A stretch of 64,000 bases of DNA from Sphingomonas oryzagri (GTDB lineage: Bacteria > Pseudomonadota > Alphaproteobacteria > Sphingomonadales > Sphingomonadaceae). The notes under the pieces were generated by a model. The model saw only the letters and a list, made by a program, of their open reading frames with translations, made no database searches and was not told the origin of the DNA. How positions within the stretch are numbered: the first letter of the stretch is position 1; every line of letters begins with the position of its first letter. The position numbers and the translations under genes are program-made. Location: the NCBI RefSeq assembly GCF_029906645.1, contig NZ_JARYGZ010000006.1:40713-104712 (forward strand). The letters run 5' to 3'. This document shows, piece after piece, positions 37,225-45,304 of this stretch.

Positions 37225-39063
37225 CTATTCCGCCGCCAGTGCTTCGCCGGCTTCGCGCTCGGCCGCCTGGCGTGCCCACATCTCGGCATAGAGGCCATCC
37301 CGCGCCATCAGCTCGGCATGGGTGCCGCGCTCGGCGACGCGACCGGCGTCGAGCACCACGATCTGGTCGGCATCGACGATGGTCGAGAGGCGGTGCGCGA
37401 TCGTGATCGTGGTGCGCCGTGCCGAAACCGCGCCCAGCGTGTCGAGGATCTCCGCCTCGGTGCGGCTGTCGAGCGCGCTGGTCGCCTCGTCGAGGATCAG
37501 CAACGGCGGATCCTTGAGCAGGGTCCGCGCGATCGCCACGCGCTGCTTCTCGCCGCCCGACAGCTTCAGGCCCCGCTCTCCGACCTCGGACTCGTAGCCT
37601 TGCGGCAGGCTGTCGATGAAGCGGTCGATCGCCGCCCCCCTCGCCGCCGCGCGGATCTCCTCCGCCGTCGCGCCGGCGCGGCCGTAGCCGATATTGTAGC
37701 CGATCGTGTCGTTGAACAGCACCGTATCCTGCGGGACGATGCCGATCGACGCGCGCAGCGACGCCTGCGTGACGCGGGCGATGTCCTGCCCGTCGATGGT
37801 GATCCGGCCGCCCGACAGATCGTAGAAGCGATAGAGCAATCGCGCGATCGTCGACTTGCCCGCACCCGACGGGCCGACGATGGCGAGCGTGCTGCCGGCG
37901 GCCACCTCGATGTCGATGCCCTTCAGGATCGGCCGCTCGCCCTCATAGCCGAAGCGCACGTCCTCGAAGCGGACATGGCCGCCGGAGACCGCCAGCGGCC
38001 GCGCATCGGGCGCATCCACCACCTCGGCATCGGTATCGATCAGATCGAACATCGCGGCCATGTCGATCAGGCCCTGCCGGATCGTCCGATAGACCATGCC
38101 CAGCATGTCGAGCGGACGGAACAGCTGGGACAGCAACGTGCTCACCAGCATCACGTCGCCCGGCGAGAATTGCCGCGCCTGCCAGCCGTAGATGACCAGC
38201 ACCATGCCGCCCGCCATCATCGCGTTGGTGATCAGCGCCTGCCCGATGTTGAGCCACGCGAGCGACGTCTCGTTCTTTACCGCCGCATCGGAGTAAGCCG
38301 CGATCGCGCGGTCGTAGCGCGCCGCCTCGCGATCCTCGGCGGTGAAATACTTCACCGTCTCGAAATTCAGCAGCGAATCCACCGCATGCGCCATCGCGCC
38401 GGTATCGAGGTCGTTCATCCGCATCCGCAGCGCATTGCGCCAGTCGGTCACAACGCGGGTGAACCAGATGTAGACGGCCACCATCACCAAAGTGCCGGCG
38501 ACCAGCCACAGGCCGAAATGGCTGCCGAACACCTGCAGGACCATCGCCAGTTCGAGTACGGTCGGCGCAATGTTGAACAACATGAAGTAGAGCATCGTGT
38601 CGATGCTCTTGGTGCCGCGCTCGATCACCTTGGTGACCGCGCCCGTCCGCCGCGTCAGGTGGAAGCGCAGCGACAGCTGGTGGAGGTGGCGGAAGACGGA
38701 CGCCGCCAGCTGCAGCGTCGCGGTCTGGCCGACACGTTCGAAGATGGCGTTGCGCAGATTGTCGAACAGGGTGCCGCCGAAGCGCGCCGCCGCGTAGCCG
38801 GTCGCCATCAGCGCGATCAGGGTCGCCGTGCCGCGATCGCCGATCGCGATATGATCGATCACCGCCTTCAGCGCGAAGGCCGCGCCATAGACCTGCACCA
38901 CCTTGGAGGCGACGACGAGCAGCAGCGAGGCGACGACGCGCGCACGCAGCATCGGCGCGGTCGCGGGCCAGAGATAGGGGAGGAAACGGCGGAGCAGGGC
39001 GAAGCCGGCCTCCCGGTTCACCTGCGCCCCGCCCGGCTGATCGGGTGGCATGGCGCGCAACAT
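37225..39063 (-). CDS. Atm1-type ABC exporter
   Basis: A 612-residue half transporter with a six-helix membrane domain (residues ~35-325) and an ATPase domain: Walker A IVGPSGAGKSTIARLLYRF, signature LSGGEKQRVAIARTL, Walker B LLILDEATSALDS and H-loop IAHRLSTI. The segment ETVKYFTAEDREAARYD is typical of Atm1/HMT1 exporters of glutathione derivatives, and a sphingomonad member (NaAtm1) is well studied. ATG 39063 is taken; TTG 39087 and ATG 39051 are alternatives. Confidence 0.9.
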   Translation of the reverse strand: MLRAMPPDQPGGAQVNREAGFALLRRFLPYLWPATAPMLRARVVASLLLVVASKVVQVYGAAFALKAVIDHIAIGDRGTATLIALMATGYAAARFGGTLFDNLRNAIFERVGQTATLQLAASVFRHLHQLSLRFHLTRRTGAVTKVIERGTKSIDTMLYFMLFNIAPTVLELAMVLQVFGSHFGLWLVAGTLVMVAVYIWFTRVVTDWRNALRMRMNDLDTGAMAHAVDSLLNFETVKYFTAEDREAARYDRAIAAYSDAAVKNETSLAWLNIGQALITNAMMAGGMVLVIYGWQARQFSPGDVMLVSTLLSQLFRPLDMLGMVYRTIRQGLIDMAAMFDLIDTDAEVVDAPDARPLAVSGGHVRFEDVRFGYEGERPILKGIDIEVAAGSTLAIVGPSGAGKSTIARLLYRFYDLSGGRITIDGQDIARVTQASLRASIGIVPQDTVLFNDTIGYNIGYGRAGATAEEIRAAARGAAIDRFIDSLPQGYESEVGERGLKLSGGEKQRVAIARTLLKDPPLLILDEATSALDSRTEAEILDTLGAVSARRTTITIAHRLSTIVDADQIVVLDAGRVAERGTHAELMARDGLYAEMWARQAAEREAGEALAAE

Positions 39064-39234
39064 AGGTGGCGTGCGGGCTTTGGCCAATGGGCGGCATCCG
39101 CCTCTGCATGATCCGATCCGACGCCGGTTGGTTTCTGCCCAACCTTTCGCATTTTGCGCGCCAATATGGTGCGAATTTCGGATCCCTGACAGACCAATAC
39201 ATCAAACATGGCGCAAAACCGCCGTTTCTCAAAC

Positions 39235-39251
39235 TTGGCACGCCCCCTGCA
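39235..39251 (+). promoter_or_regulatory. Sigma-54 (-24/-12) promoter candidate
   Basis: TTGGCACG-CCCC-CTGCA keeps GG and GC with exactly 10 nt between them, matching the RpoN consensus TGGCACG-N4-TTGC with one mismatch. It lies 57 nt before the ATG of the small gene in front of a PspC gene. An 8-bp inverted pair TTTTGCGC (39152-39159) / GCGCAAAA (39211-39218) upstream could be an activator site. Confidence 0.7.
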
Positions 39252-39307
39252 AACGTACCGGCATCCCGCCGATCACCGGCGAGACCGGAAAAACCAGGAG
39301 ACAAACC

Positions 39308-39442
39308 ATGTTCGATTTCACTTTCTCTTCCGTCCGCGAGACGCTCGTTTCGGCCGCCGGTGCGGTGTTCTGCTCGGCCGTGCTGGTCGCCGCCGCCGTC
39401 CTGCCCGCCACGTCGGCGAGCGCTGCCTTGTTCCACCTCTAA
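39308..39442 (+). CDS. Small membrane or exported peptide upstream of PspC
   Basis: A 44-residue peptide (MFDFTFSSVRETLVSAAGAV..., then a hydrophobic segment FCSAVLVAAAVLPATSASA). A strong ribosome-binding site (AGGAGA) ends 5 nt before ATG. It lies 24 nt before the PspC gene and behind a sigma-54-type promoter. No function recognised; an exported or membrane-inserted stress peptide is plausible. Confidence 0.65.
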   Translation: MFDFTFSSVRETLVSAAGAVFCSAVLVAAAVLPATSASAALFHL

Positions 39443-39466
39443 GCCCCGCGACACCGGAGACAGCCC

Positions 39467-39655
39467 ATGTCCAACCGTTTCGTGATCGACCGCCGCCAGG
39501 GCCTGTGGCTCGGCGTGTGCCGGGGCTTCGCGGACTGGTCCGGCACCGATGTCGGCCTCGTCCGCGCGGCACTGGTGCTGCTGACCATCCTCGGCCTCGG
39601 CCTGCCGGGCATCATCGCCTACGTGCTGATCGGCTGGCTGGCGGGCGCGCGCTGA
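39467..39655 (+). CDS. PspC-domain protein
   Basis: A 62-residue PspC-domain protein (FVIDRRQGLWLGVCRGFADWSGTDVGLVRAALVL, one to two membrane helices with LGLPGIIAYVLIGWL). PspC is the inner-membrane sensor of the phage-shock response. This is a minimal form without a long C-terminal part. No pspA or pspF is in view. Confidence 0.88.
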   Translation: MSNRFVIDRRQGLWLGVCRGFADWSGTDVGLVRAALVLLTILGLGLPGIIAYVLIGWLAGAR

Positions 39656-39708
39656 CCGGCACGCCCCGCCCCCTTGCCCAAATCCTCCCGCCCGCCGACA
39701 TTGCCGAT

Positions 39709-40137
39709 ATGGACGAAGCGCGGGCGATCATCGAGCGGCTGAAGCTCGAACCCCATCCCGAAGGCGGCTGGTATCGCGAGACCTGGCGGGCGGATGCCCC
39801 GCCGGGACGCCGCGCGAGCGCCACCGCCATCCACTTCCTGCTCGAAGCCGGCCAGCGATCGCACTGGCATAGGGTCGATGCGGCCGAACTGTGGCTCTGG
39901 CATGCCGGCGCCCCGCTGCGCGTGCTGACCGCGCCGGGCGAGGCCGGGCCGGTTGCGGAGCATGTGCTGGGCGGCGATGTGTTGGCTGACGAGCAGCCGC
40001 AGATCCTCGTCCCGCCGCATCACTGGCAGGCGACCGAAACCATCACCGGCTGGGCCTTGGTGTCCTGCATCGTCTCGCCCGGCTTCGACTTCGCCGGCTT
40101 CACCCTCGCCCCGCCCGGCTGGGCACCCGGCGCATGA
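39709..40137 (+). CDS. Cupin, DUF985 family
   Basis: A 142-residue cupin (IIERLKLEPHPEGGWYRETWR, AIHFLLEAGQRSHWHRVDAAELWLWHAG, VPPHHWQATE, SCIVSPGFDFAGF), the standard DUF985/PF06172 pattern with a likely metal site in SHWHRVDAxE. Function undefined. The 4-nt overlap with the next gene indicates co-translation. Confidence 0.88.
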   Translation: MDEARAIIERLKLEPHPEGGWYRETWRADAPPGRRASATAIHFLLEAGQRSHWHRVDAAELWLWHAGAPLRVLTAPGEAGPVAEHVLGGDVLADEQPQILVPPHHWQATETITGWALVSCIVSPGFDFAGFTLAPPGWAPGA

Positions 40138-40493
40138 GCGACGCCATCGCCGACGTGCCGCGCGTCCGCGCGCTGCTGATCGATGCCGCGCGGGCCGGCG
40201 AGGCGATCAGCTACTCCTCGATCCTCAACCTGCTCGGCCACCGCTTCACCCGGCCGAAGATGCGCGCGCTGTGCAAGACGCTGGACGCGATCGACGAGGC
40301 CGGCCGCGCCGCCGGAGAACCCGAGCTGGCCGTGCTGGTCGTGCGCGAATCCGATGGCTTGCCGGGGCAGGGCTGGTGGGCCGGCGCGCAGGCCTTCATC
40401 CGCGGCTATGACGGACCGTGGGAGGGACCGAAGGCGATGGCGTTCGTCCGGTCGGTGCAGGAACAGGCCTTCAGCTATTGGAAGGATCGCTGA
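40134..40493 (+). CDS. Conserved hypothetical protein
   Basis: A 119-residue cytosolic protein not assigned to a family here. The N-terminal half (VRALLIDAARAGEAISYSSIL, then GHRFTRPKMRALCKTLDAID) reads like a winged-helix segment. The C-terminal half contains ELAVLVVRESDGLPGQGWW. ATGA overlap with the cupin gene. Confidence 0.7.
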   Translation: MSDAIADVPRVRALLIDAARAGEAISYSSILNLLGHRFTRPKMRALCKTLDAIDEAGRAAGEPELAVLVVRESDGLPGQGWWAGAQAFIRGYDGPWEGPKAMAFVRSVQEQAFSYWKDR

Positions 40494-40553
40494 GCGCACC
40501 CTTGCTCCCTCATGACGCCTGTTGTACGATCGTGCAGCAACTGGAGGGTGGGA

Positions 40554-41729
40554 ATGGCCGAGGCGGCGACTCATATCGCGGACGACCCGGATGAAGGCTG
40601 GAGCCTGCCCGCCTGGACCTACTCCGATCCCGAATTCTTCGAGGTCGAGGTCGCCCGCGTCATCCGCCCCTCGTGGCAGATCGTCTGCCACGTCAGCGAC
40701 GTGCCCAATCCCGGCGACTTCCACACGCTCGATTATGTCGGCGAGAGCGTCGTCGTGGTGCGGGGCAGGGACGGCGCGCTCAACGCCTTCACCAACGTCT
40801 GCCGCCATCGCGGCGCGCGGTTGCTCGACGGGCCTTCGGGCTGCGCGAGGAAGCTGGTCTGCCCCTATCACGCCTGGACCTACGATCTCGACGGCCGCCT
40901 GACCGGCGTGCCCATGCGCGAGACCTACGCCATGGACATGGCCGATCACGGGTTGAAGACCGTCGATCTGGAGATCTGGCGCGGCTTCGTCTTCGTGCGG
41001 CTGGAGGATGATGGCGGCCCGTCCGTCGCCCGCATGATGGCCCCCTACGAGGCCGAGGTGGAGCCTTACCGTTTCGAGGATCTGCGCGCCTTCGGCCGGG
41101 TGACGCTGCGGCCGCGCGTCGTGAACTGGAAGAATGTCGGCGACAATTATTCGGATGGCCTGCACATCGCCGTCGCGCATCCCGGCCTCAAGCGGCTGAT
41201 GGGCAACGGTTACGGCGTCGAGGCCAGCGCCCATGTCGACAAGATGTGGGGGCCGATCGTCGACAAGCCGTCCGCCAACCCGTCCGAGCGCGCCTACCAG
41301 CATTTCCTGCCGAGCGTGCCGCACCTGCCGGCCGACCGGCAGCGGCTGTGGACCTATTTCAAGCTGTGGCCGAACATCGCCTTCGACATCTATCCCGATC
41401 AGGTCGATTTCATGCAGTGGCTGCCGGTCTCGCCGACCGAGTGCCTGATCCGCGAGATCGCCTATGCGCTCCCCGACGATCGGCGGGAGATGAAGGCCGC
41501 GCGCTACTGCAACTGGCGGATCAACCGGCAGGTCAATGCCGAGGATACGTTGCTGATCGGCCGCGTGCAGGACGGCATGGCGTCCAAGAGCTTCACCGTC
41601 GGCCCGCTTTCCGAACAGGAGGTCGCGCTGCGCAATTTCTGCCGCAAGATCCGCCACGCCATTCCCGAGGCGCGCCAGCATCGCGCGCCCGCACCCGGCT
41701 GGAGCCGGCGTCCCCATGGAGTCCAGTGA
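40554..41729 (+). CDS. Rieske-type aromatic-ring-hydroxylating dioxygenase, alpha subunit
   Basis: A 391-residue oxygenase. The Rieske [2Fe-2S] site is CRHRGARLL...CPYHAWTYDLDGRL (residues ~78-115). The mononuclear iron ligands are in VGDNYSDGLHIAVAHPGL, with a later Asp expected near NAEDTLLIGRVQ. It is of the choline/carnitine/stachydrine-monooxygenase-like group rather than naphthalene dioxygenase (no beta subunit gene nearby). GGAGG 7 nt before ATG 40554. The next gene starts directly after its stop codon. Confidence 0.88.
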   Translation: MAEAATHIADDPDEGWSLPAWTYSDPEFFEVEVARVIRPSWQIVCHVSDVPNPGDFHTLDYVGESVVVVRGRDGALNAFTNVCRHRGARLLDGPSGCARKLVCPYHAWTYDLDGRLTGVPMRETYAMDMADHGLKTVDLEIWRGFVFVRLEDDGGPSVARMMAPYEAEVEPYRFEDLRAFGRVTLRPRVVNWKNVGDNYSDGLHIAVAHPGLKRLMGNGYGVEASAHVDKMWGPIVDKPSANPSERAYQHFLPSVPHLPADRQRLWTYFKLWPNIAFDIYPDQVDFMQWLPVSPTECLIREIAYALPDDRREMKAARYCNWRINRQVNAEDTLLIGRVQDGMASKSFTVGPLSEQEVALRNFCRKIRHAIPEARQHRAPAPGWSRRPHGVQ

Positions 41730-43343
41730 ATGAGCGGCAAGCGTTATGACGCGGTGATCATCGGCGGCGGGCATAACGGCCTCGTCTGCGCCTTCTATCT
41801 CGCGCGCGCCGGCAAGTCCGTGCGGGTGCTGGAGCGCCGGCACATCGTCGGCGGTGCGGCGGTGACCGAGGAATTTCACCCCGGCTTCCGCAATTCGGTG
41901 GCGAGCTACACGGTCAGCCTGCTCCAGCCCAAGGTGATCCGCGACATGAAGCTCGCCGAGCGCGGCCTGCGCATCGTCGAGCGGCCGATCTCCAACTTCC
42001 TGCCGCAGGACGACGGCCGCTACCTCAAGCTCGGCGGCGGGCTGGAGCGGACGCAGGCCGAGTTCCGCAAGTTTTCGGCCCGCGATGCGGAGACACTGCC
42101 GGCCTATTATGAGACGCTTGACGTGGTAGCCGACGTGCTGCGCGATCTGGCGTTGAAGTCCCCGCCGAACATAGGCGACGGCATCGGCACGCTGATCGCG
42201 GCGGCGAAGCAGGGGCGTGGGCTTTCCAAGCTCAGCCTCGCGCAGCAGCGCGACGTGCTCGATCTCTTCACCAAGTCCGCGCGCACCTTCCTCGACGGCT
42301 GGTTCGAGAGCGAGGCGGTGAAGGCGGCGTTCGGCTTCGACGCGGTGGTCGGCAACTTCGCTTCGCCGGACACGCCGGGATCGGCCTACGTGCTGCTCCA
42401 CCACGTCTTCGGCGAGGTGAACGGCAAGAAGGGCGCATGGGGCCACGCCATCGGCGGCATGGGCGCGATCACCACCGCGATGCGGGCGGCGTGCGAGGAA
42501 GCGGGCGTCGAGATCACCACCGACGCGGCGGTCGATCAGGTGCTGGTCGATGGCGAGCGCGCGGTCGGCGTGCGGCTGGAAGGCGGCGCGGAGGTGTTCG
42601 GCAAGGCCATCGTCTCGAACGTCGGCCCGCGCCTGCTCTACGACAAGCTGATCGCGGAGGGTGATCTCGCGCCCGAATTCCGCCGCCGGGTGAAGGGCTT
42701 CAAGGTCGGCTCCGGCACCTTCCGGATGAACGTCGCGCTCAGCGAGCTGCCGCGATTCACGAGCCTGCCCGAGCCCGGCGAGCACCACCAGTCGGGCATC
42801 ATCATCGCGCCGACGCTCGATTACATGGACCGCGCCTATACCGACGCCAAGCAGACCGGCATGTCGAAGGCGCCGATCGTCGAGATGCTGATTCCCTCCA
42901 CGGTGGACGACAGCCTCGCGCCCGCCGGAAGCCATGTGGCGAGCCTGTTCTGCCAGCAGTTCGCGCCGGAGCTTCCGGATGGTCGCTCGTGGGACGATGC
43001 GCGCGAGGAAGGAGCCGATCTGATCGTCGATACGGTCGAAAAATGGGCACCCGGCTTCAAGGCCTCGGTCATCGCGCGGCAGATCCATTCGCCGCTCGAT
43101 CTGGAGCGCAAGTTCGGGCTGATGGGCGGCGACATCATGCACGGCAACATGAGCCTCGATCAACTGTGGTCGGCCCGCCCGATCCTCGGCAACGGCGCCT
43201 ATCGCGGGCCGCTGAAGGGTCTCTACATGTGCGGGGCGGGCACCCATCCGGGTGGTGGTGTGACCGGTGCGCCGGGCCACAATGCGGCGCGCGAGATCCT
43301 CGCCGATGGCGGCCTCTGGCGCCGGATCACGCGCGCCGCCTGA
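41730..43343 (+). CDS. FAD-dependent oxidoreductase, phytoene-desaturase/PYROXD2-like
   Basis: A 537-residue flavoprotein with an N-terminal Rossmann site (YDAVIIGGGHNGLVCAFYLA, then VLERRHIVGGAAVTEEF) and the C-terminal FAD segment MCGAGTHPGGGVTGAPGHNAA. It belongs to the carotenoid-desaturase/PYROXD2 superfamily. Its ATG immediately follows the stop of the Rieske gene, so the pair is an operon and may act on the same compound. Substrate unknown. Confidence 0.88.
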   Translation: MSGKRYDAVIIGGGHNGLVCAFYLARAGKSVRVLERRHIVGGAAVTEEFHPGFRNSVASYTVSLLQPKVIRDMKLAERGLRIVERPISNFLPQDDGRYLKLGGGLERTQAEFRKFSARDAETLPAYYETLDVVADVLRDLALKSPPNIGDGIGTLIAAAKQGRGLSKLSLAQQRDVLDLFTKSARTFLDGWFESEAVKAAFGFDAVVGNFASPDTPGSAYVLLHHVFGEVNGKKGAWGHAIGGMGAITTAMRAACEEAGVEITTDAAVDQVLVDGERAVGVRLEGGAEVFGKAIVSNVGPRLLYDKLIAEGDLAPEFRRRVKGFKVGSGTFRMNVALSELPRFTSLPEPGEHHQSGIIIAPTLDYMDRAYTDAKQTGMSKAPIVEMLIPSTVDDSLAPAGSHVASLFCQQFAPELPDGRSWDDAREEGADLIVDTVEKWAPGFKASVIARQIHSPLDLERKFGLMGGDIMHGNMSLDQLWSARPILGNGAYRGPLKGLYMCGAGTHPGGGVTGAPGHNAAREILADGGLWRRITRAA

Positions 43344-43397
43344 ACCGCGGCTTTCAGGCGCACTCACCGGCGGTTCAAGCCGGGCAGGGCAGTTCTT

Positions 43398-43424
43398 CTC
43401 CATCGCGGCGGGGCGATGGAGGAG
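43398..43424 (+). promoter_or_regulatory. Hairpin overlapping the ribosome-binding site of the OmpA-family gene
   Basis: A perfect 9-bp stem CTCCATCGC / GCGATGGAG with a 6-nt loop. Its 3' arm contains the first GGAG of the GGAGGAG ribosome-binding site (43418-43424) that serves ATG 43431. It could reduce translation initiation when folded. Confidence 0.5.
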
Positions 43425-43430
43425 TGCATC

Positions 43431-44219
43431 ATGGTTCGTTTCCCGATTATCGCAGCGGCGCTGGCCGTGACGCTCGGCGCCGGCGCGGCGTCGGCCCAGG
43501 AACGCTGGGTGCCCGGTCATTGGGATTGGGCCGGCGGACGCCCCGGCGACGCGCGCGCCTACGATCTCGACGGACCGGGCCTGCGCATCCTGTTCCCCGA
43601 ACTCCGCAACACGCCGCGCGGTCGCGCCTTCGTTCTGCGCAATTTCGACTGGAATCACGACGGCTTCATCACCCCGCGCGAGGCGCGCGCCGCCAACCGC
43701 GCCTTCGCCGAGGCCGTGCCCGATCGCGCTCGGTTCGACTGGCGGATGACCGACCGCGTCGTCGCCGTGCCGGTCGAGGCCGGGCGGCCGCCGCGCCCTG
43801 GCCGCTGGGATCGCGCCGCGATGCGCGCCTACCATTTCCGCGACACGCCCGAGGGCGCGCGGATGACGCTGCAGGAGGACGTGCTGTTCCAGACCGACAG
43901 CGCGGTGCTGCGTCCGCACGCGCTCGACAAGCTGCAGGCGCTCGCCGGTTATCTGCAGGACAATCCGGGGGTGCGCGTCGCGATCGACGGCTTCACCGAT
44001 TCGCGCGGCACCGATCAGCATAACCAGCTCCTGTCTGAACGCCGCGCCGACAGCGTGCGCGACGCCTTCGATGGTATGGGGGTGACGCAGGCACGCTTCC
44101 GCGTGCGCGGCCATGGCGAAAACGATCCGGTCGCGACCAACGCGACGGCGGACGGGATGCGGCTCAACCGCCGGGTCGAGGTGACGTTGCTGGGGCGCCG
44201 CGCGAGCGAGTTCGAGTAA
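43431..44219 (+). CDS. EF-hand and OmpA-domain envelope protein
   Basis: A 262-residue exported protein with a signal peptide ending ASAQ. An EF-hand-like calcium loop lies at residues ~75-90 (DWNHDGFITPREAR). A C-terminal OmpA/MotB peptidoglycan-binding domain follows (LFQTDSAVLRPHALDKLQALAGYL...IDGFTDSRGTDQHNQLLSERRADSV...RRVEVTLLG). Likely links the outer envelope to peptidoglycan, perhaps in a calcium-dependent way. Confidence 0.88.
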   Translation: MVRFPIIAAALAVTLGAGAASAQERWVPGHWDWAGGRPGDARAYDLDGPGLRILFPELRNTPRGRAFVLRNFDWNHDGFITPREARAANRAFAEAVPDRARFDWRMTDRVVAVPVEAGRPPRPGRWDRAAMRAYHFRDTPEGARMTLQEDVLFQTDSAVLRPHALDKLQALAGYLQDNPGVRVAIDGFTDSRGTDQHNQLLSERRADSVRDAFDGMGVTQARFRVRGHGENDPVATNATADGMRLNRRVEVTLLGRRASEFE

Positions 44220-44250
44220 GCGGCCGTCCGATAAGCTCCCGTCGCTGACG

Positions 44251-44337
44251 TTCCGTTCGCACTGAGCGAAGTCGAAGTGCGTGCTGCAGGCGCCGCGTTT
44301 GTGGCACGTCCTTCGACTTCGCTCAGGACGAACGGAA
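44251..44337. repeat. Intergenic inverted repeat, type E (copy 2)
   Basis: An 87-bp palindrome: TTCCGTTCGCACTGAGCGAA ... mirrored by TTCGCTCAGGACGAACGGAA. Same family as 18562-18644. It sits between convergent genes, where it may also act as a terminator. Confidence 0.85.
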
Positions 44338-44361
44338 CGGTGCGGGGCTACCGTCTCAAGC

Positions 44362-44922
44362 CTACGCCGCATTCCTTGCCCGCCCCGGCAGCCGCCACCG
44401 GCCCAGTTCCTCGTGCCACGTCCGGCCATGCCAGCTGCGCACCAGCACCAGTTCGTCGACCAGCCAGCTGATCCCGTCGATCGGCTGCACGCCCGGCCCG
44501 CCATGTCCCTCGCGATAGCCGTAGCCGAGCGTCACGTGCGGCACGGGCGCCGCCCTGGCGGGCAGGTCCAGCCCGTACTGCCGCAGCATGTCGAGCACGT
44601 GCGCCTGCGCCTCCAGCGCGCCGAGCAGCGGCTGGCTCGCCTTGAGCAGCGTGCTGCGCGCACCGGCGACGAGCTGGTCGAACACGACGTGGAAGGCGAA
44701 GGGCGGCACGGTCGCCATCACCCATTGCGCGAGCTGGATACGGAAATCCTCCGGCACGTCCACCGCCGAGAGATTGGCGAGCGTGATGTGGCGACGCGCG
44801 GTGGAGACCAGCTTCAGGCCCGGCAGCGCCGGTTCGACATCGTTGGAAATGGCGAGACGATCCCCCACGCCGTCCGGCAGCATGGCGAACAGATAGAGGC
44901 GGGTATCCGGAGCAGCAGGCAT
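44362..44922 (-). CDS. 2H phosphoesterase (2'-5' RNA ligase family)
   Basis: A 186-residue LigT-like protein with the two HxT motifs of the 2H superfamily: RRHITLANLS (~45-55) and PVPHVTLGYGY (~130-140). Family members cleave or ligate cyclic phosphodiester bonds, e.g. 1,2-cyclic or 2',3'-cyclic phosphates of RNA. Its physiological substrate is unknown. Confidence 0.85.
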   Translation of the reverse strand: MPAAPDTRLYLFAMLPDGVGDRLAISNDVEPALPGLKLVSTARRHITLANLSAVDVPEDFRIQLAQWVMATVPPFAFHVVFDQLVAGARSTLLKASQPLLGALEAQAHVLDMLRQYGLDLPARAAPVPHVTLGYGYREGHGGPGVQPIDGISWLVDELVLVRSWHGRTWHEELGRWRLPGRARNAA

Positions 44923-45035
44923 CGCGTTTCCTCCACGATCCGTCCAGTCGCCAACAATGTTCTACATTTGTTCCTATTTGTCAAGACTGGATATTGGCGC
45001 TACCTCAGGGACGTTCCATCCTGTCGGAAGTTCCC

Positions 45036-45299
45036 ATGCGCCAGCGCCATCTCTCGCCCGATCGCCGTCGCGCCGTCCGCCGCGACGTGCTGGCCTCGCT
45101 CGCGCTGGTGGGGGCGATCTTCGTGTCGATCCTCGCGCTGCCGATCGGCAAGGTGCACGAAAATGCCTGCGTCGCGGTGTCCCACGTCGTGGGCCGGCCG
45201 GTGCCGTGCGGCCTGTCGTCGCTGAACGTCACGCTCGGCTCGGACAGGCCCTTCGTCTCGATCTCGCTGACGCCGATCAAGCTGCCGCTGAAACTCTAA
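45036..45299 (+). CDS. Small single-pass membrane protein
   Basis: An 87-residue protein with a basic N-terminus (MRQRHLSPDRRRAVRRD), one membrane helix (VLASLALVGAIFVSILALPIG) and a C-terminal external part with two Cys (ENACVAVSHVVGRPVPCGLSS), which could form a disulfide. Function unknown. Convergent with the M20 peptidase gene. Confidence 0.55.
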   Translation: MRQRHLSPDRRRAVRRDVLASLALVGAIFVSILALPIGKVHENACVAVSHVVGRPVPCGLSSLNVTLGSDRPFVSISLTPIKLPLKL

Positions 45300-45304
45300 A
45301 CCCC

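Noticed and set aside
40020..44504. Minus-strand open frame of ~1,494 codons
   Set aside because: It covers five well-supported plus-strand genes and is an artefact of G+C-rich codon positions.
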